Source of the DNA: Bacteroidales bacterium UBA5762
GTDB lineage: Bacteria > Bacteroidota > Bacteroidia > Bacteroidales > TTA-H9
Length of the DNA stretch: 35,000 nt
Reading direction: 5' to 3'
Assembly (NCBI GenBank): GCA_002418865.1
Contig: DIEY01000059.1
Span: forward strand, 1,396-36,395
In this document: one piece after another, positions 26,908-34,979 of the stretch
How positions within the stretch are numbered: the stretch's first letter is position 1
How the letters are laid out: every line of letters starts with the position of its first letter
Program-made: the position numbers and the translations under genes
The notes under the pieces: model-generated
Told to the model about the DNA's origin: nothing
Seen by the model: the letters and a program-made list of their open reading frames with translations, nothing else
The model's database searches: none

Positions 26908-29900
26908 ATGCTTTATATAAAAAACCTTTCCTCTTTCAGACAGTATTATAAATCTGATGAAGCTTTAAATTTTGATGAGTCGATTGATACTTCATTTATA
27001 AATACTTTTCATCCTGAAAAGTCAGCGAATAAAACAAAAGGATTTTCTTATTTGGTATATGGTGCGAGGGGTAATATTGGAGGTTTTCTGAGAAGTGCTT
27101 CTTTAAATGTCGCTGCTGACCAACAGGCGATTTATGAACTTATTCAAAATGCTGACGATTGTAAGGCTAATCTTATCAGTGTTTTCTACAACACGAAATA
27201 TCTATTGTGTATCAACAATGGTACTCCTTTCTCAAAAAGGGATATGTCAGCAATATTGAATGTTGGTGATTCAGGCAAAGGTGCAGAAGATATTGGAACA
27301 TTTGGGATAGGTTTTAAAATTATACACCGTCTTCTGGGTGAGGATGATGGATTGAAAGCGATATTGAATGACTATGCTGGTCCAATAATTTTCAGTTGGA
27401 ACCAATACAATCATTTAAAGAGATTACTAAATGATGAAGAAATCCTTATAAACAAAAACGGATTAAGAGATGAGAATTGCCCCTGGTTGTTGAAAATAAT
27501 TTATACCTGTTTCCCAACACATTTAGGAGAGATCATAAAAAATGAAAAATATTCTTATAAAACGCTATTTACAATTGAAGAATTCAATGAATTCAAATTT
27601 TTTCTTAAAAGTTCATTAGCACAACTGAATACATTTACAGAAAACAATCTCAGGCAGGGTTCAATATTTTTCTTAAAAATAGGTGCTGATAAATTCAAAT
27701 ACATTGATGAGAATATTGATAATATTTTTAATGGTATTGGGTATTCTTTTAACTTCTTAAATCATTTAAAAAGAATTTATATCAATGATAAAGAAATTAA
27801 TAAGGAAAAAATTATTTTAAAACCATTTGAATACGAAATTGGAAGTGAGCAATATAATCAAATAAGACCAAGAAACGAAGAACGAAACATTGACTTCTCA
27901 TTTGCATATTATACTAATTACAAAACTGCATTAAAACTTAAGACAGTTCCAAACATTTTCAACTTTTTCTCAATGGAAGAAGAAAAAAATGGTTGGTGTT
28001 TTTTGTTACATTGCAATTCATTTGATATGCATAATGACAGAAGAAAACTTCAACCAAATTCGAATATTAATGAACGTCTTTTACCTAAAATTGCGAATGA
28101 AATTAAACAGTACTTGGTTGACCTTTCAGACACCAATACTGAATTATTTTTAAATATTTACCCATCATTGCTATTAAGTGATATTCCAACCGACAAACCA
28201 CATATTAAAAATTACTTTTACGACACTTTAATTTCAATTTTATTAGAAAGAATACCAACAGATAGAGGGTTTTCGGATAATAAACAAGATGTAGTAATTA
28301 AGAATACAAAACTACCAATATCCCCGAAAGATTGGGGAGTAGAAAACGATTGGTTTTATTGGACAGATTTTAATGAGGATGAAATAATTATCAAGGAAGC
28401 ACAAAAAGAAGAAAAACTAGGTATTGAAAAAATGTCAATTTCGTCATTAATAGAAAAAGGCGATATTGATACAATAAATGAGTGGATAATAAACGCAGAT
28501 GAAAACGATTTTACTCTTTTTATAAATGAGTTAGAAAATGATATTCCTGATGAAAAATATTTTGATTTACAGTTTTTAAAATGCTCCGATAATTATTACT
28601 ATTCAATCAATGAAATTGCATCAAATACTAAAATTTTGTGCCTTTTTGAAAAGATATACGAAATAAAGGATATTTTAAATGAATTAGAGATAATCACTAC
28701 GGAAATAAATATTTCTAATTTCAAGAACATCGCAGACAAAGCTAGTAAAAAACTTTCGTACCTTAATACAATTGGTGAAAAAAAGGTTTTCGATGATTTT
28801 ATCAAAGATGCAACACCTGGAAATAATTTAAGCCCAAAAAATAAAAAACGATTATTCATTGCAATAAAAGAACTTTATAATGTTGGAGACAAAACATTAA
28901 AGGAATGGGAATTGTTTTCGAATGCTGAAATGGAAATTTGTTCCTTAAACACATTAATAAGCCCTTTAATCAAAGTTGAAAAATGGCTTATCAAATATCA
29001 AATTTTAAAAAGTGAATTTTTTGAAGAACTTGAGGAATATTTGTTGAAAGCAGATGACATTTACTTATCTATAATTTATCCACTTTGGGACGAGTTAATA
29101 AATGTCAATGAATTTGATGAATCAACCATAGATGAATTTTATTCTTCTGTAAAAAACTATTTTGATGAAGAAGCTCATAAATCCCTAGTATTAAATAAAA
29201 AAGCGTACATTTTTACGATCGAAGGTTTTTACCCAACTTCAGGGGTTTTCTATAATGAAGTATTTAACTCTATTATGGATTACCCATCCTTAAAAAGCTC
29301 AATAGAAAAAGTTACTGGATTTAAGACCCCATCAAAAAAAGTTTTGAAGTATTTAACTGAAAGTCCTTTTAAAACAGATAATGACAAATTATTAGACCAT
29401 CTTTCTGATTGTACCTTAGAAGAAATAGAAGCTTATGAATTACTGAGATATTGTCAAAAAGCAGAAATAAAACTTTTTTCAAAAGGAGTTTTTTATAAAT
29501 CTGGGAATAATATTAGCTGGGAATGCAATGATTCAAAAATTCAGTACTTTTCAGAAGATTCAAAATTAATTGAATTTATCAATGAATACTTAAAAGATAC
29601 TTTTTATCTTTTACCATCAGCATTACAGGACTTCAAATCGTTTGAAGGGATCAGACGAAATCAGGAACTTTATGAAGAAATAATTGAGCAACTTGACAAT
29701 ATAAATGATTTGGCGGTTGAGTTTTTGCCACTATTGAAACATGAGGAAGTTATTAAATCTTATTTGTCAAATTTGCCTGAGATAAGGATTGAAAATAAGA
29801 GTTCATTTGACAAAAGTAGTTTTGAATATATTGTGGTTTCAAATATCATTATACAGTGTGAAGACGAAGAACTTGAAGAAATAAAGGAGAGAATTATAAT

Positions 29901-31911
29901 TTGCGATGATGATACTAAATTTAAATTAGAAGAAATAGTTTCAGGTAACGAAGTTAGATTTGACATTAATGAAAAGATATACAATATAAAAGTTTCGGAA
30001 ATACTGCCTGACTCTGACAACTTTTACAAAGCTGAAATACTTGATAATATTATTGTAAATCTCAAAAAGCTTGAATTATCCAAAACCAAAATAGATAAAT
30101 TATTCTCTGTCGAGATTGAAGAGGATGACCTTGCCGAAAAACTTGCCGAGGAATTACTTGGGTCACTCGAAGATAATATCCTTGAAACTGCAGAACAGGT
30201 TGCCTTTTGCCTTTTATATGAATTACAGATAGGTTGGAATAAATTTGATGATTTCCAGATTTACGCTTCAAACAATGTACCTCATAAACTCAATGAAGTT
30301 TGGTATACTAAACAATATTCATTTTTAAATGAAATTGGTGCTATTGGAGAACAATATAAAGGGCTTTCAAAGTTGCTCAAGATTAAGGATGAAAACCCAA
30401 TTTTTAAAATCAGTGATAATTGTATTTTTCTATTTAAACCCGCTTTTGATGAAGATGGTAGTTTTCTGTGTACTTATATTGATGAGAACTTAGATGAGAG
30501 CAAGTGTATTGAACTATTAGATTTCCTGTTTGAAGAATATAACAAAAGAGGAAAAGAAAGCAGACGAGACTTTGAAGAGATTGATGATTGGTCAAAACTT
30601 GGAGACACTGAAACTGAAAAAATAATTGGCTTTAATCCGCACAATGTAATTATTATAGAAGATGAAGGGTATTTAATAGAAGATGAAATTGCACCTGATT
30701 GGCTTCAGAAATGGGCAACGGATCAGGAAAAAATTTCATTGTTAAAAGTACTTGGTATTCATTTCGAAGATTCGGATATTGCTAAACTAAGACAATCTCT
30801 TTATGATGATGAAAATGATTATATTACAAAGGATGAAATTAATGCAAGTAGCTCCTTAAACGCAATTTTATTGGAGAATACTTTTAAATGGTTAGTTGAA
30901 TCAGAAATTTGGGTAAATAAGGTAATTGATAAACCATTAAAAGTTGAACTTCTAGATGCTATAATTGATAAACTAGGATGGGATTTAGAGGATTATTGGT
31001 CTGTTGATATTGGAAAGCTAAATGAAAATAGTGAGGAATGGGAGGACGAGGGTTATTCAAATTGGCGGGAAGAAGATGATTCATTTAAAATAAGAATATT
31101 TCAAAATGAAATGCCATATATTTTACAATATGATGAACAAATTGTTGCAAAGAAATTTGAAAACGATTTTTGGTATGATGAAGACAATGAAACTCTTTAT
31201 GTTAATGGGAATAAATCTTCTATTGAATTATTAATTCAAAATGCAGCAGATAAGGATTTGTTTAAAACAGATATAAAACCATTAATTAAAAATAGCTTAG
31301 CAAAATTAAATGAACTGGAACGTAAGGTTAGAGAACTTGAAAAAGAAAACAGAGTCCTAAAATCAACACATGATATAGCTCCCAAAAGAACAGATAAGAT
31401 CAGTAAAGAAGATCAAGAAAAAGCAAATCTTGAAGCACGTATTGCAGTAAAAAAATACTTGGAGCAAAAAGTGGATGATGGATATGATGTAAGAGAGTGG
31501 GATCCTAATAATAGCTACGCAGTCGTAGAAGGAAAAATAAAAAAGAATGGTGAATATATTGATATTGTTGTAAAAAGTGCGAAATGGGGTGATATATTCC
31601 TTGCAGCAAATGAATTCGAGTTATTATGCAAAGATTCAAAAAATCAATTATTTGTATATAATGGCTATGATGTTAAGCCAGTAACTTTGAATAGTATCTT
31701 TGAAGCAAATAGTTTAATTCAACTTCAAATAGACACATACCAAATCAATGGAGAATTTTTAAAAATGTTAGCAAAAGCATTTAAGTATGTTTCAAATACG
31801 AAATTCGTAGTAGAAGACCCTAATTATTCTGCACATAATCTGTTGAATAGACTTGGATTGGACAACCTTAATGAGGGTTTCATTTCTGCTTCATTTGATG
31901 ATGAATACTAA
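26908..31911 (+). CDS. Large sacsin-like GHKL ATPase with C-terminal DUF3883-like domain
   Basis: This is a 1667-residue protein. Residues 55-150 carry the Hsp90/sacsin-type ATPase motifs: N-box ELIQNADD (77-84), INNGTPFS (102-109, with N where DNG is usual) and the lid/G-box IGTFGIGFK (129-137) after a VGDSGKG turn. Residues 150-1450 are long, acidic and lysine-rich, without a domain I recognise. A coiled coil lies at about 1463-1490. The C-terminal 1505-1600 resembles DUF3883/NOV_C, a nuclease-like fold (DGYDV, EYIDIVVKSA, IFLAANEFELL), though the usual acidic residue before the VK is replaced by V. It is AT-rich relative to core genes. The helicase gene follows after 3 bases, so they form an operon. 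An antiviral or quality-control role is inferred. Confidence 0.75.
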   Translation: MLYIKNLSSFRQYYKSDEALNFDESIDTSFINTFHPEKSANKTKGFSYLVYGARGNIGGFLRSASLNVAADQQAIYELIQNADDCKANLISVFYNTKYLLCINNGTPFSKRDMSAILNVGDSGKGAEDIGTFGIGFKIIHRLLGEDDGLKAILNDYAGPIIFSWNQYNHLKRLLNDEEILINKNGLRDENCPWLLKIIYTCFPTHLGEIIKNEKYSYKTLFTIEEFNEFKFFLKSSLAQLNTFTENNLRQGSIFFLKIGADKFKYIDENIDNIFNGIGYSFNFLNHLKRIYINDKEINKEKIILKPFEYEIGSEQYNQIRPRNEERNIDFSFAYYTNYKTALKLKTVPNIFNFFSMEEEKNGWCFLLHCNSFDMHNDRRKLQPNSNINERLLPKIANEIKQYLVDLSDTNTELFLNIYPSLLLSDIPTDKPHIKNYFYDTLISILLERIPTDRGFSDNKQDVVIKNTKLPISPKDWGVENDWFYWTDFNEDEIIIKEAQKEEKLGIEKMSISSLIEKGDIDTINEWIINADENDFTLFINELENDIPDEKYFDLQFLKCSDNYYYSINEIASNTKILCLFEKIYEIKDILNELEIITTEINISNFKNIADKASKKLSYLNTIGEKKVFDDFIKDATPGNNLSPKNKKRLFIAIKELYNVGDKTLKEWELFSNAEMEICSLNTLISPLIKVEKWLIKYQILKSEFFEELEEYLLKADDIYLSIIYPLWDELINVNEFDESTIDEFYSSVKNYFDEEAHKSLVLNKKAYIFTIEGFYPTSGVFYNEVFNSIMDYPSLKSSIEKVTGFKTPSKKVLKYLTESPFKTDNDKLLDHLSDCTLEEIEAYELLRYCQKAEIKLFSKGVFYKSGNNISWECNDSKIQYFSEDSKLIEFINEYLKDTFYLLPSALQDFKSFEGIRRNQELYEEIIEQLDNINDLAVEFLPLLKHEEVIKSYLSNLPEIRIENKSSFDKSSFEYIVVSNIIIQCEDEELEEIKERIIICDDDTKFKLEEIVSGNEVRFDINEKIYNIKVSEILPDSDNFYKAEILDNIIVNLKKLELSKTKIDKLFSVEIEEDDLAEKLAEELLGSLEDNILETAEQVAFCLLYELQIGWNKFDDFQIYASNNVPHKLNEVWYTKQYSFLNEIGAIGEQYKGLSKLLKIKDENPIFKISDNCIFLFKPAFDEDGSFLCTYIDENLDESKCIELLDFLFEEYNKRGKESRRDFEEIDDWSKLGDTETEKIIGFNPHNVIIIEDEGYLIEDEIAPDWLQKWATDQEKISLLKVLGIHFEDSDIAKLRQSLYDDENDYITKDEINASSSLNAILLENTFKWLVESEIWVNKVIDKPLKVELLDAIIDKLGWDLEDYWSVDIGKLNENSEEWEDEGYSNWREEDDSFKIRIFQNEMPYILQYDEQIVAKKFENDFWYDEDNETLYVNGNKSSIELLIQNAADKDLFKTDIKPLIKNSLAKLNELERKVRELEKENRVLKSTHDIAPKRTDKISKEDQEKANLEARIAVKKYLEQKVDDGYDVREWDPNNSYAVVEGKIKKNGEYIDIVVKSAKWGDIFLAANEFELLCKDSKNQLFVYNGYDVKPVTLNSIFEANSLIQLQIDTYQINGEFLKMLAKAFKYVSNTKFVVEDPNYSAHNLLNRLGLDNLNEGFISASFDDEY

Positions 31912-31914
31912 AAT

Positions 31915-33681
31915 ATGCTTGAAAGAAATGAACATATTAAGCTATTAGACCTTGAGCTAAGGACTCAATCGGATAATTATTTAAAACTGATCTTACAGAA
32001 GGCAACTGCTCTTATTGAACAAGAGGAGGTCTTCACAAGTCAGTTTATGAAATTTGAAGATGGGATACTTGTATTAAAATTCAAAACAGAAAAAGCATTA
32101 CCACGAAAAGGACAATATTTAACAGCTGTATTACTTAATGATGAAAAAAGGAGTTATAAAAACTGGGGAGATTTATCCTGGGCTGAATTGAGAAACAAAT
32201 ATCAAAATAGTTTTTCTGAATGTATTTGTGTTTGGCATAGGTCATATAATGAGAAAGGATTTCAGTTAGCAGGTTTTAAAGGTATTTCACTTGATTTTGC
32301 TGGTAAATTGGTTGAAAAGTGTTTAGTTACCCTTGGCCCGCACGAACCACCTTTGAAATATTTGCAAAATTTAATTGAGATAGTAAGAAATACTCCAAAA
32401 AATGAACCCCCTTCAAAATTCCTTGATATTCATATAGTAAATAATGAGTGGATTCCTGAGATACTTAATGCGAAACATAACTTATCTGATTTTATTCAAA
32501 CACAACTTTTAATTTCTGATGAAATTATTATTCAAGGACCTCCGGGAACAGGAAAGACTTATCAAATGGCAAAATTAATTGCTGACTTATTAGATAAAAA
32601 CAAAAGTGTCCTTGCTACTTCGTTAACCAACCGTTCGTTAATAGAATTAGCTTCAAAGAAGTTTTTAGAAAATCATAGAAAAAATAAAAAGATTTACAAA
32701 ACTAATCTAACTAAAGACGAACAAGAAGAATTACCAGGATTATTAAACTCAAAGGATATTCAAGTAATTTCTGGTACAGTATTGCTTTCAACATTTTATA
32801 TTTCAAGTGGCTTTGCAAAAGAAATTCATGTTGATCCACCATTTGATTTTGTTATTGTAGATGAAGCAAGTCAGGCTTTATTATCAATGTTTTGTGCTGC
32901 TAAGAAACTAGGGAAGAAAGTTGTTTTTATTGGTGACCCTTATCAATTACCACCGGTTGTTGAATTAAATAAGGACATAATTGAAAAGAAAAATGCTATC
33001 AACTTTGTTGAAGGATTCAATACTATTTGTAGAAATTTATCAATTCCATCATTTCAACTTACAGAAACTTACCGTTTGCCAATTAGAGCTGCCAAATATA
33101 CTGGTCTGTTTTACCATAACACATTAGTTTCAAAGGTGAATAATAAACTAAGATTTCATTTTCCTGAATGCAGCATGGAATTAAATAAATATCTAAACTC
33201 TGATGGAGGTCCAGTTCTGATTAAATCAAGTTTCACAATCGGTAATGACAGCCCTGATTTTGGATTATTTTTAATAATTGAGTTCTTAAAACAGATAATG
33301 CTTATTAAGGAAAAAGATTTCAAAGTCGCAATAATTACAAAAACAAAAAAAGCAGTTAGAGCCATTCAAAAAGCTGTTACAGTGACTTTTGGCTGTGATG
33401 ACAGAATCCTAATTGAAACTGTTGAAAGAATTCAAGGACTTACTTGTGACATTACTATTTTTTTCATACCAAATTCAAGTATGAATTATTCTTTGAAAAA
33501 GCCGCTATTTAATGTCGCAACAAGTAGAGCAACGAGACACACGATAATTATTGCAGATAAGGCAATTACTTCATTTCCAATTGCTGACAGACATGTTAGA
33601 GATTTTATTCAAAAATTGAACGATGATTTTAGTTTTGAAATTGAACCAAAAATAAATATGAAAAGACTTACAGAAGGCTAA
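31915..33681 (+). CDS. UPF1-like superfamily 1 helicase
   Basis: This is a 588-residue DNA/RNA helicase. The SF1 motifs are complete and in order: I GPPGTGKT (208-215), II DEAS (316-319), III GDPYQLPP (340-347), IV-like ETYRLP (384-389), V ETVERIQG (501-508) and VI NVATSRAT (533-540). DEAS and the NVATSRA motif are those of the UPF1/DNA2-like branch rather than UvrD. The N-terminal 200 residues look like a UPF1-type accessory domain and show no nuclease motif. It starts 3 bases after the ATPase gene ends, so translational coupling is likely. The pair is likely one functional complex. Confidence 0.92.
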   Translation: MLERNEHIKLLDLELRTQSDNYLKLILQKATALIEQEEVFTSQFMKFEDGILVLKFKTEKALPRKGQYLTAVLLNDEKRSYKNWGDLSWAELRNKYQNSFSECICVWHRSYNEKGFQLAGFKGISLDFAGKLVEKCLVTLGPHEPPLKYLQNLIEIVRNTPKNEPPSKFLDIHIVNNEWIPEILNAKHNLSDFIQTQLLISDEIIIQGPPGTGKTYQMAKLIADLLDKNKSVLATSLTNRSLIELASKKFLENHRKNKKIYKTNLTKDEQEELPGLLNSKDIQVISGTVLLSTFYISSGFAKEIHVDPPFDFVIVDEASQALLSMFCAAKKLGKKVVFIGDPYQLPPVVELNKDIIEKKNAINFVEGFNTICRNLSIPSFQLTETYRLPIRAAKYTGLFYHNTLVSKVNNKLRFHFPECSMELNKYLNSDGGPVLIKSSFTIGNDSPDFGLFLIIEFLKQIMLIKEKDFKVAIITKTKKAVRAIQKAVTVTFGCDDRILIETVERIQGLTCDITIFFIPNSSMNYSLKKPLFNVATSRATRHTIIIADKAITSFPIADRHVRDFIQKLNDDFSFEIEPKINMKRLTEG

Positions 33682-33684
33682 CCA

Positions 33685-33757
33685 GATTTGCAAGCACATT
33701 GCCAAAGCCTCACAAGCCAACCCTCAATCCAAAGCTTTGTCAAAGAGCTTGCAAATC
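33685..33757 (+). repeat. Direct repeat, right copy, inside a long hairpin
   Basis: The 53-base repeat (33695-33747) lies 13 bases after the helicase stop. It is enclosed by a perfect 11-bp inverted repeat, GATTTGCAAGC (33685-33695) and GCTTGCAAATC (33747-33757), which the left copy lacks. The hairpin could stabilise or end the operon transcript. The four differences from the left copy all change codons in the one long open frame, so coding constraint is not what preserves it. Confidence 0.75.
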
Positions 33758-33912
33758 CAGCCCAAGTACCACCTTTCGGGACGGTTTAGGCTTTACCCAC
33801 GCTCAAAAAACAAAATAAATTTGTGCTTCGTGGATAGGTTGGTGCAGTTTGACAATGACTTGAAAATAAAGATAAATGATTGATAAACAGACGGAAATGA
33901 ATTAACACCAGT
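33758..33912 (+). other. Spacer with possible degenerate cassette boundary
   Basis: No gene lies here. GTTGGTGC at 33838-33845, followed by TTGACAAT (33849-33856), resembles the sequence to the right of site 1 (GTTGGGTGC, then TTGACAAT 40 bases on). It could be a worn attC end, but I find no good partner arm upstream. A short CCACG/CGTGG pairing is the only structure. Confidence 0.3.
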
Positions 33913-34043
33913 TGCCAACATGCGGTATAGTTAATTGCCGGTGTGGTGCGTATTCGAGCGGCACAGCTCGTATCAAAAGCAGTTGTAACTTGACAGGAAA
34001 GTGCTTCGAAATCGGCAACTAACCATACCGCCAACCGTTAGCA
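33913..34043 (+). other. attC-like recombination site 2
   Basis: The left box TGCCAAC (33913-33919) and right box GTTAGCA (34037-34043) enclose long arms. GCGGTATAGTTAATTGCCG is mirrored on the right with 17 of 19 matches. The boxes fit the RYYYAAC/GTTRRRY consensus only partly. The predicted cut is after G34037. The complement of the left flank matches the start of the segment beginning at 26644 only in the first 5 bases, so the segment to its left is not a clean cassette. Confidence 0.7.
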
Positions 34044-34112
34044 GCAAGCAAACAAACTCGGTCCAAAACTACTTGATAAAATTTTAACTATCTTTACACA
34101 AAGAATTGGATT

Positions 34113-34328
34113 ATGAGAGCGATAGAGTTTAAGTCTAAGATAAAAAATAACCAGATTACGATACCTTCAAAGGTTCAATCTGAGTTGAATTCCAAACAGG
34201 ATAAGAATGTTAGAGTAATTGTACTTATAGATGATTCGGAAAGTGCTGACGATTATATTTTCCAAAAGACAGCTCAAAGTCGATTCTTACAGGGTTACTC
34301 TGATTCGGACTCAGTTTATGATAATTAG
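34113..34328 (+). CDS. MazE-like antitoxin, cassette 3
   Basis: This is a 71-residue small protein of the AbrB/MazE or similar antitoxin type. The N-terminal half (MRAIEFKSKIKNNQITIPSK) has the swapped-hairpin beta pattern with the ITIPSKV phrase typical of these DNA-binding domains. The C-terminal half is acidic and polar, suited to wrap the toxin. The toxin gene follows after 5 bases. A TATCTTTA box (34089-34096) is a possible promoter element. The antitoxin-first order is usual. Confidence 0.8.
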   Translation: MRAIEFKSKIKNNQITIPSKVQSELNSKQDKNVRVIVLIDDSESADDYIFQKTAQSRFLQGYSDSDSVYDN

Positions 34329-34333
34329 CCATT

Positions 34334-34657
34334 ATGAGTAAATTGAAGTTCGGAGATATTGTCTTATTAAAATTCCCATTTACCGATGGCAAGAATTACA
34401 AAAGGCGTCCGGCTCTCATAATCAATGACTTTAATGATGGAGATATAGTTGTTTGCAGGATCACAAGTCAGATTTACGAAAGTCCATATGATGTCTATTT
34501 GGATAAATGGAAGGAATTTGGCCTTAAGTTACCTTCAGTCATCCGTGTCCATAAGTTAGCTACACTTGAGAAAAATTTAGTTGAGGTAATAATGGGAAAA
34601 ATTGACACCTCGACTAAAGAAAAAACGAAAAAAATAATCGCGCAATTAACAGATTAA
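34334..34657 (+). CDS. MazF/PemK-type endoribonuclease toxin, cassette 3
   Basis: This is a 107-residue toxin of the PemK/MazF fold that cleaves mRNA. The family start GDIVLLKFPFTDG (7-19) and KRRPALIIN (23-31) include the conserved basic/proline loop. The core ITSQIYESPYDVYL and PSVIRVHKLATLEK regions complete the fold, with the conserved S/T and arginine positions. The length is standard. With the upstream antitoxin it forms a toxin-antitoxin pair, a class often found in integron arrays, where it favours retention of the array. It is followed by site 3. Confidence 0.9.
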   Translation: MSKLKFGDIVLLKFPFTDGKNYKRRPALIINDFNDGDIVVCRITSQIYESPYDVYLDKWKEFGLKLPSVIRVHKLATLEKNLVEVIMGKIDTSTKEKTKKIIAQLTD

Positions 34658-34666
34658 CAATTGCCT

Positions 34667-34799
34667 GCTGCTAACAAGCGGTCATACGCAATGCGGGGTG
34701 TCGTGCCTGTTTTATTTACAACTCATTTATTAATCCTTGTAGTAACTCGACAAGTGAGCGCTTTGAATCCCGCACTGCGCATACCCCTGAACGTTAGCT
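34667..34799 (+). other. attC-like recombination site 3
   Basis: The left box GCTGCTAAC (34667-34675) and right box GTTAGCT (34793-34799) enclose mirrored arms (ATACGCAATGCGGG against the complement ATGCGCAGTGCGGG, 12 of 14). The predicted cut is after G34793. The complement of 34661-34675 equals 34037-34051 at 14 of 15 positions, so 34038-34793 (756 bases) behaves as an intact cassette holding the toxin-antitoxin pair. The array continues to the right. Confidence 0.8.
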
Positions 34800-34874
34800 G
34801 CCAATTCTGCACAGAAGAAACCACATATTAATCGTGATTTATCTTGACAATTAGAAAATAAAACCGTTTCAACC

Positions 34875-34979
34875 ATGAAAACATTTATTTCAATCAGTTT
34901 AATCACAGTTATCTTCTTAAGTGGGTGTAAAAACCCTAGTAACAGACTGGTAAATAGAATTGATCACATCGCTATTTAG
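34875..34979 (+). CDS. Short lipoprotein or broken gene at the window edge, cassette 4
   Basis: ATG at 34875 opens a 34-codon frame with a clear lipoprotein signal (MKTFISISLITVIFLSGCKN; C18 would be acylated) that stops at TAG 34977-34979, after HIAI. Complete lipoproteins are rarely this short, so the gene may be shifted or truncated. The window ends 21 bases later, so I cannot tell. It lies just after site 3, in the same orientation as the other cassette genes, with TTGACAAT at 34844-34851 upstream. Confidence 0.45.
   Translation: MKTFISISLITVIFLSGCKNPSNRLVNRIDHIAI

Noticed and set aside
26908..33681. Identification of the ATPase-helicase pair as a named defence system such as DISARM, Zorya, BREX or Hachiman.
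   Set aside because: The marker genes or domains of those systems (DrmAB, ZorAB, PglZ, HamA) are absent.
26819..33747. The 53-bp repeats as ends of a transposon carrying the operon.
   Set aside because: They are direct, not inverted; no transposase lies between them, and no target duplication is visible.
33786..34034. An 82-codon minus-strand open frame.
   Set aside because: It lies across the arms of attC-like site 2, is opposite to all cassette genes and has no protein-like features beyond palindrome sequence.
25280..34979. A CRISPR array in the accessory region.
   Set aside because: There are no regularly spaced short repeats; the repeated structures are long, differ in sequence and are separated by genes.
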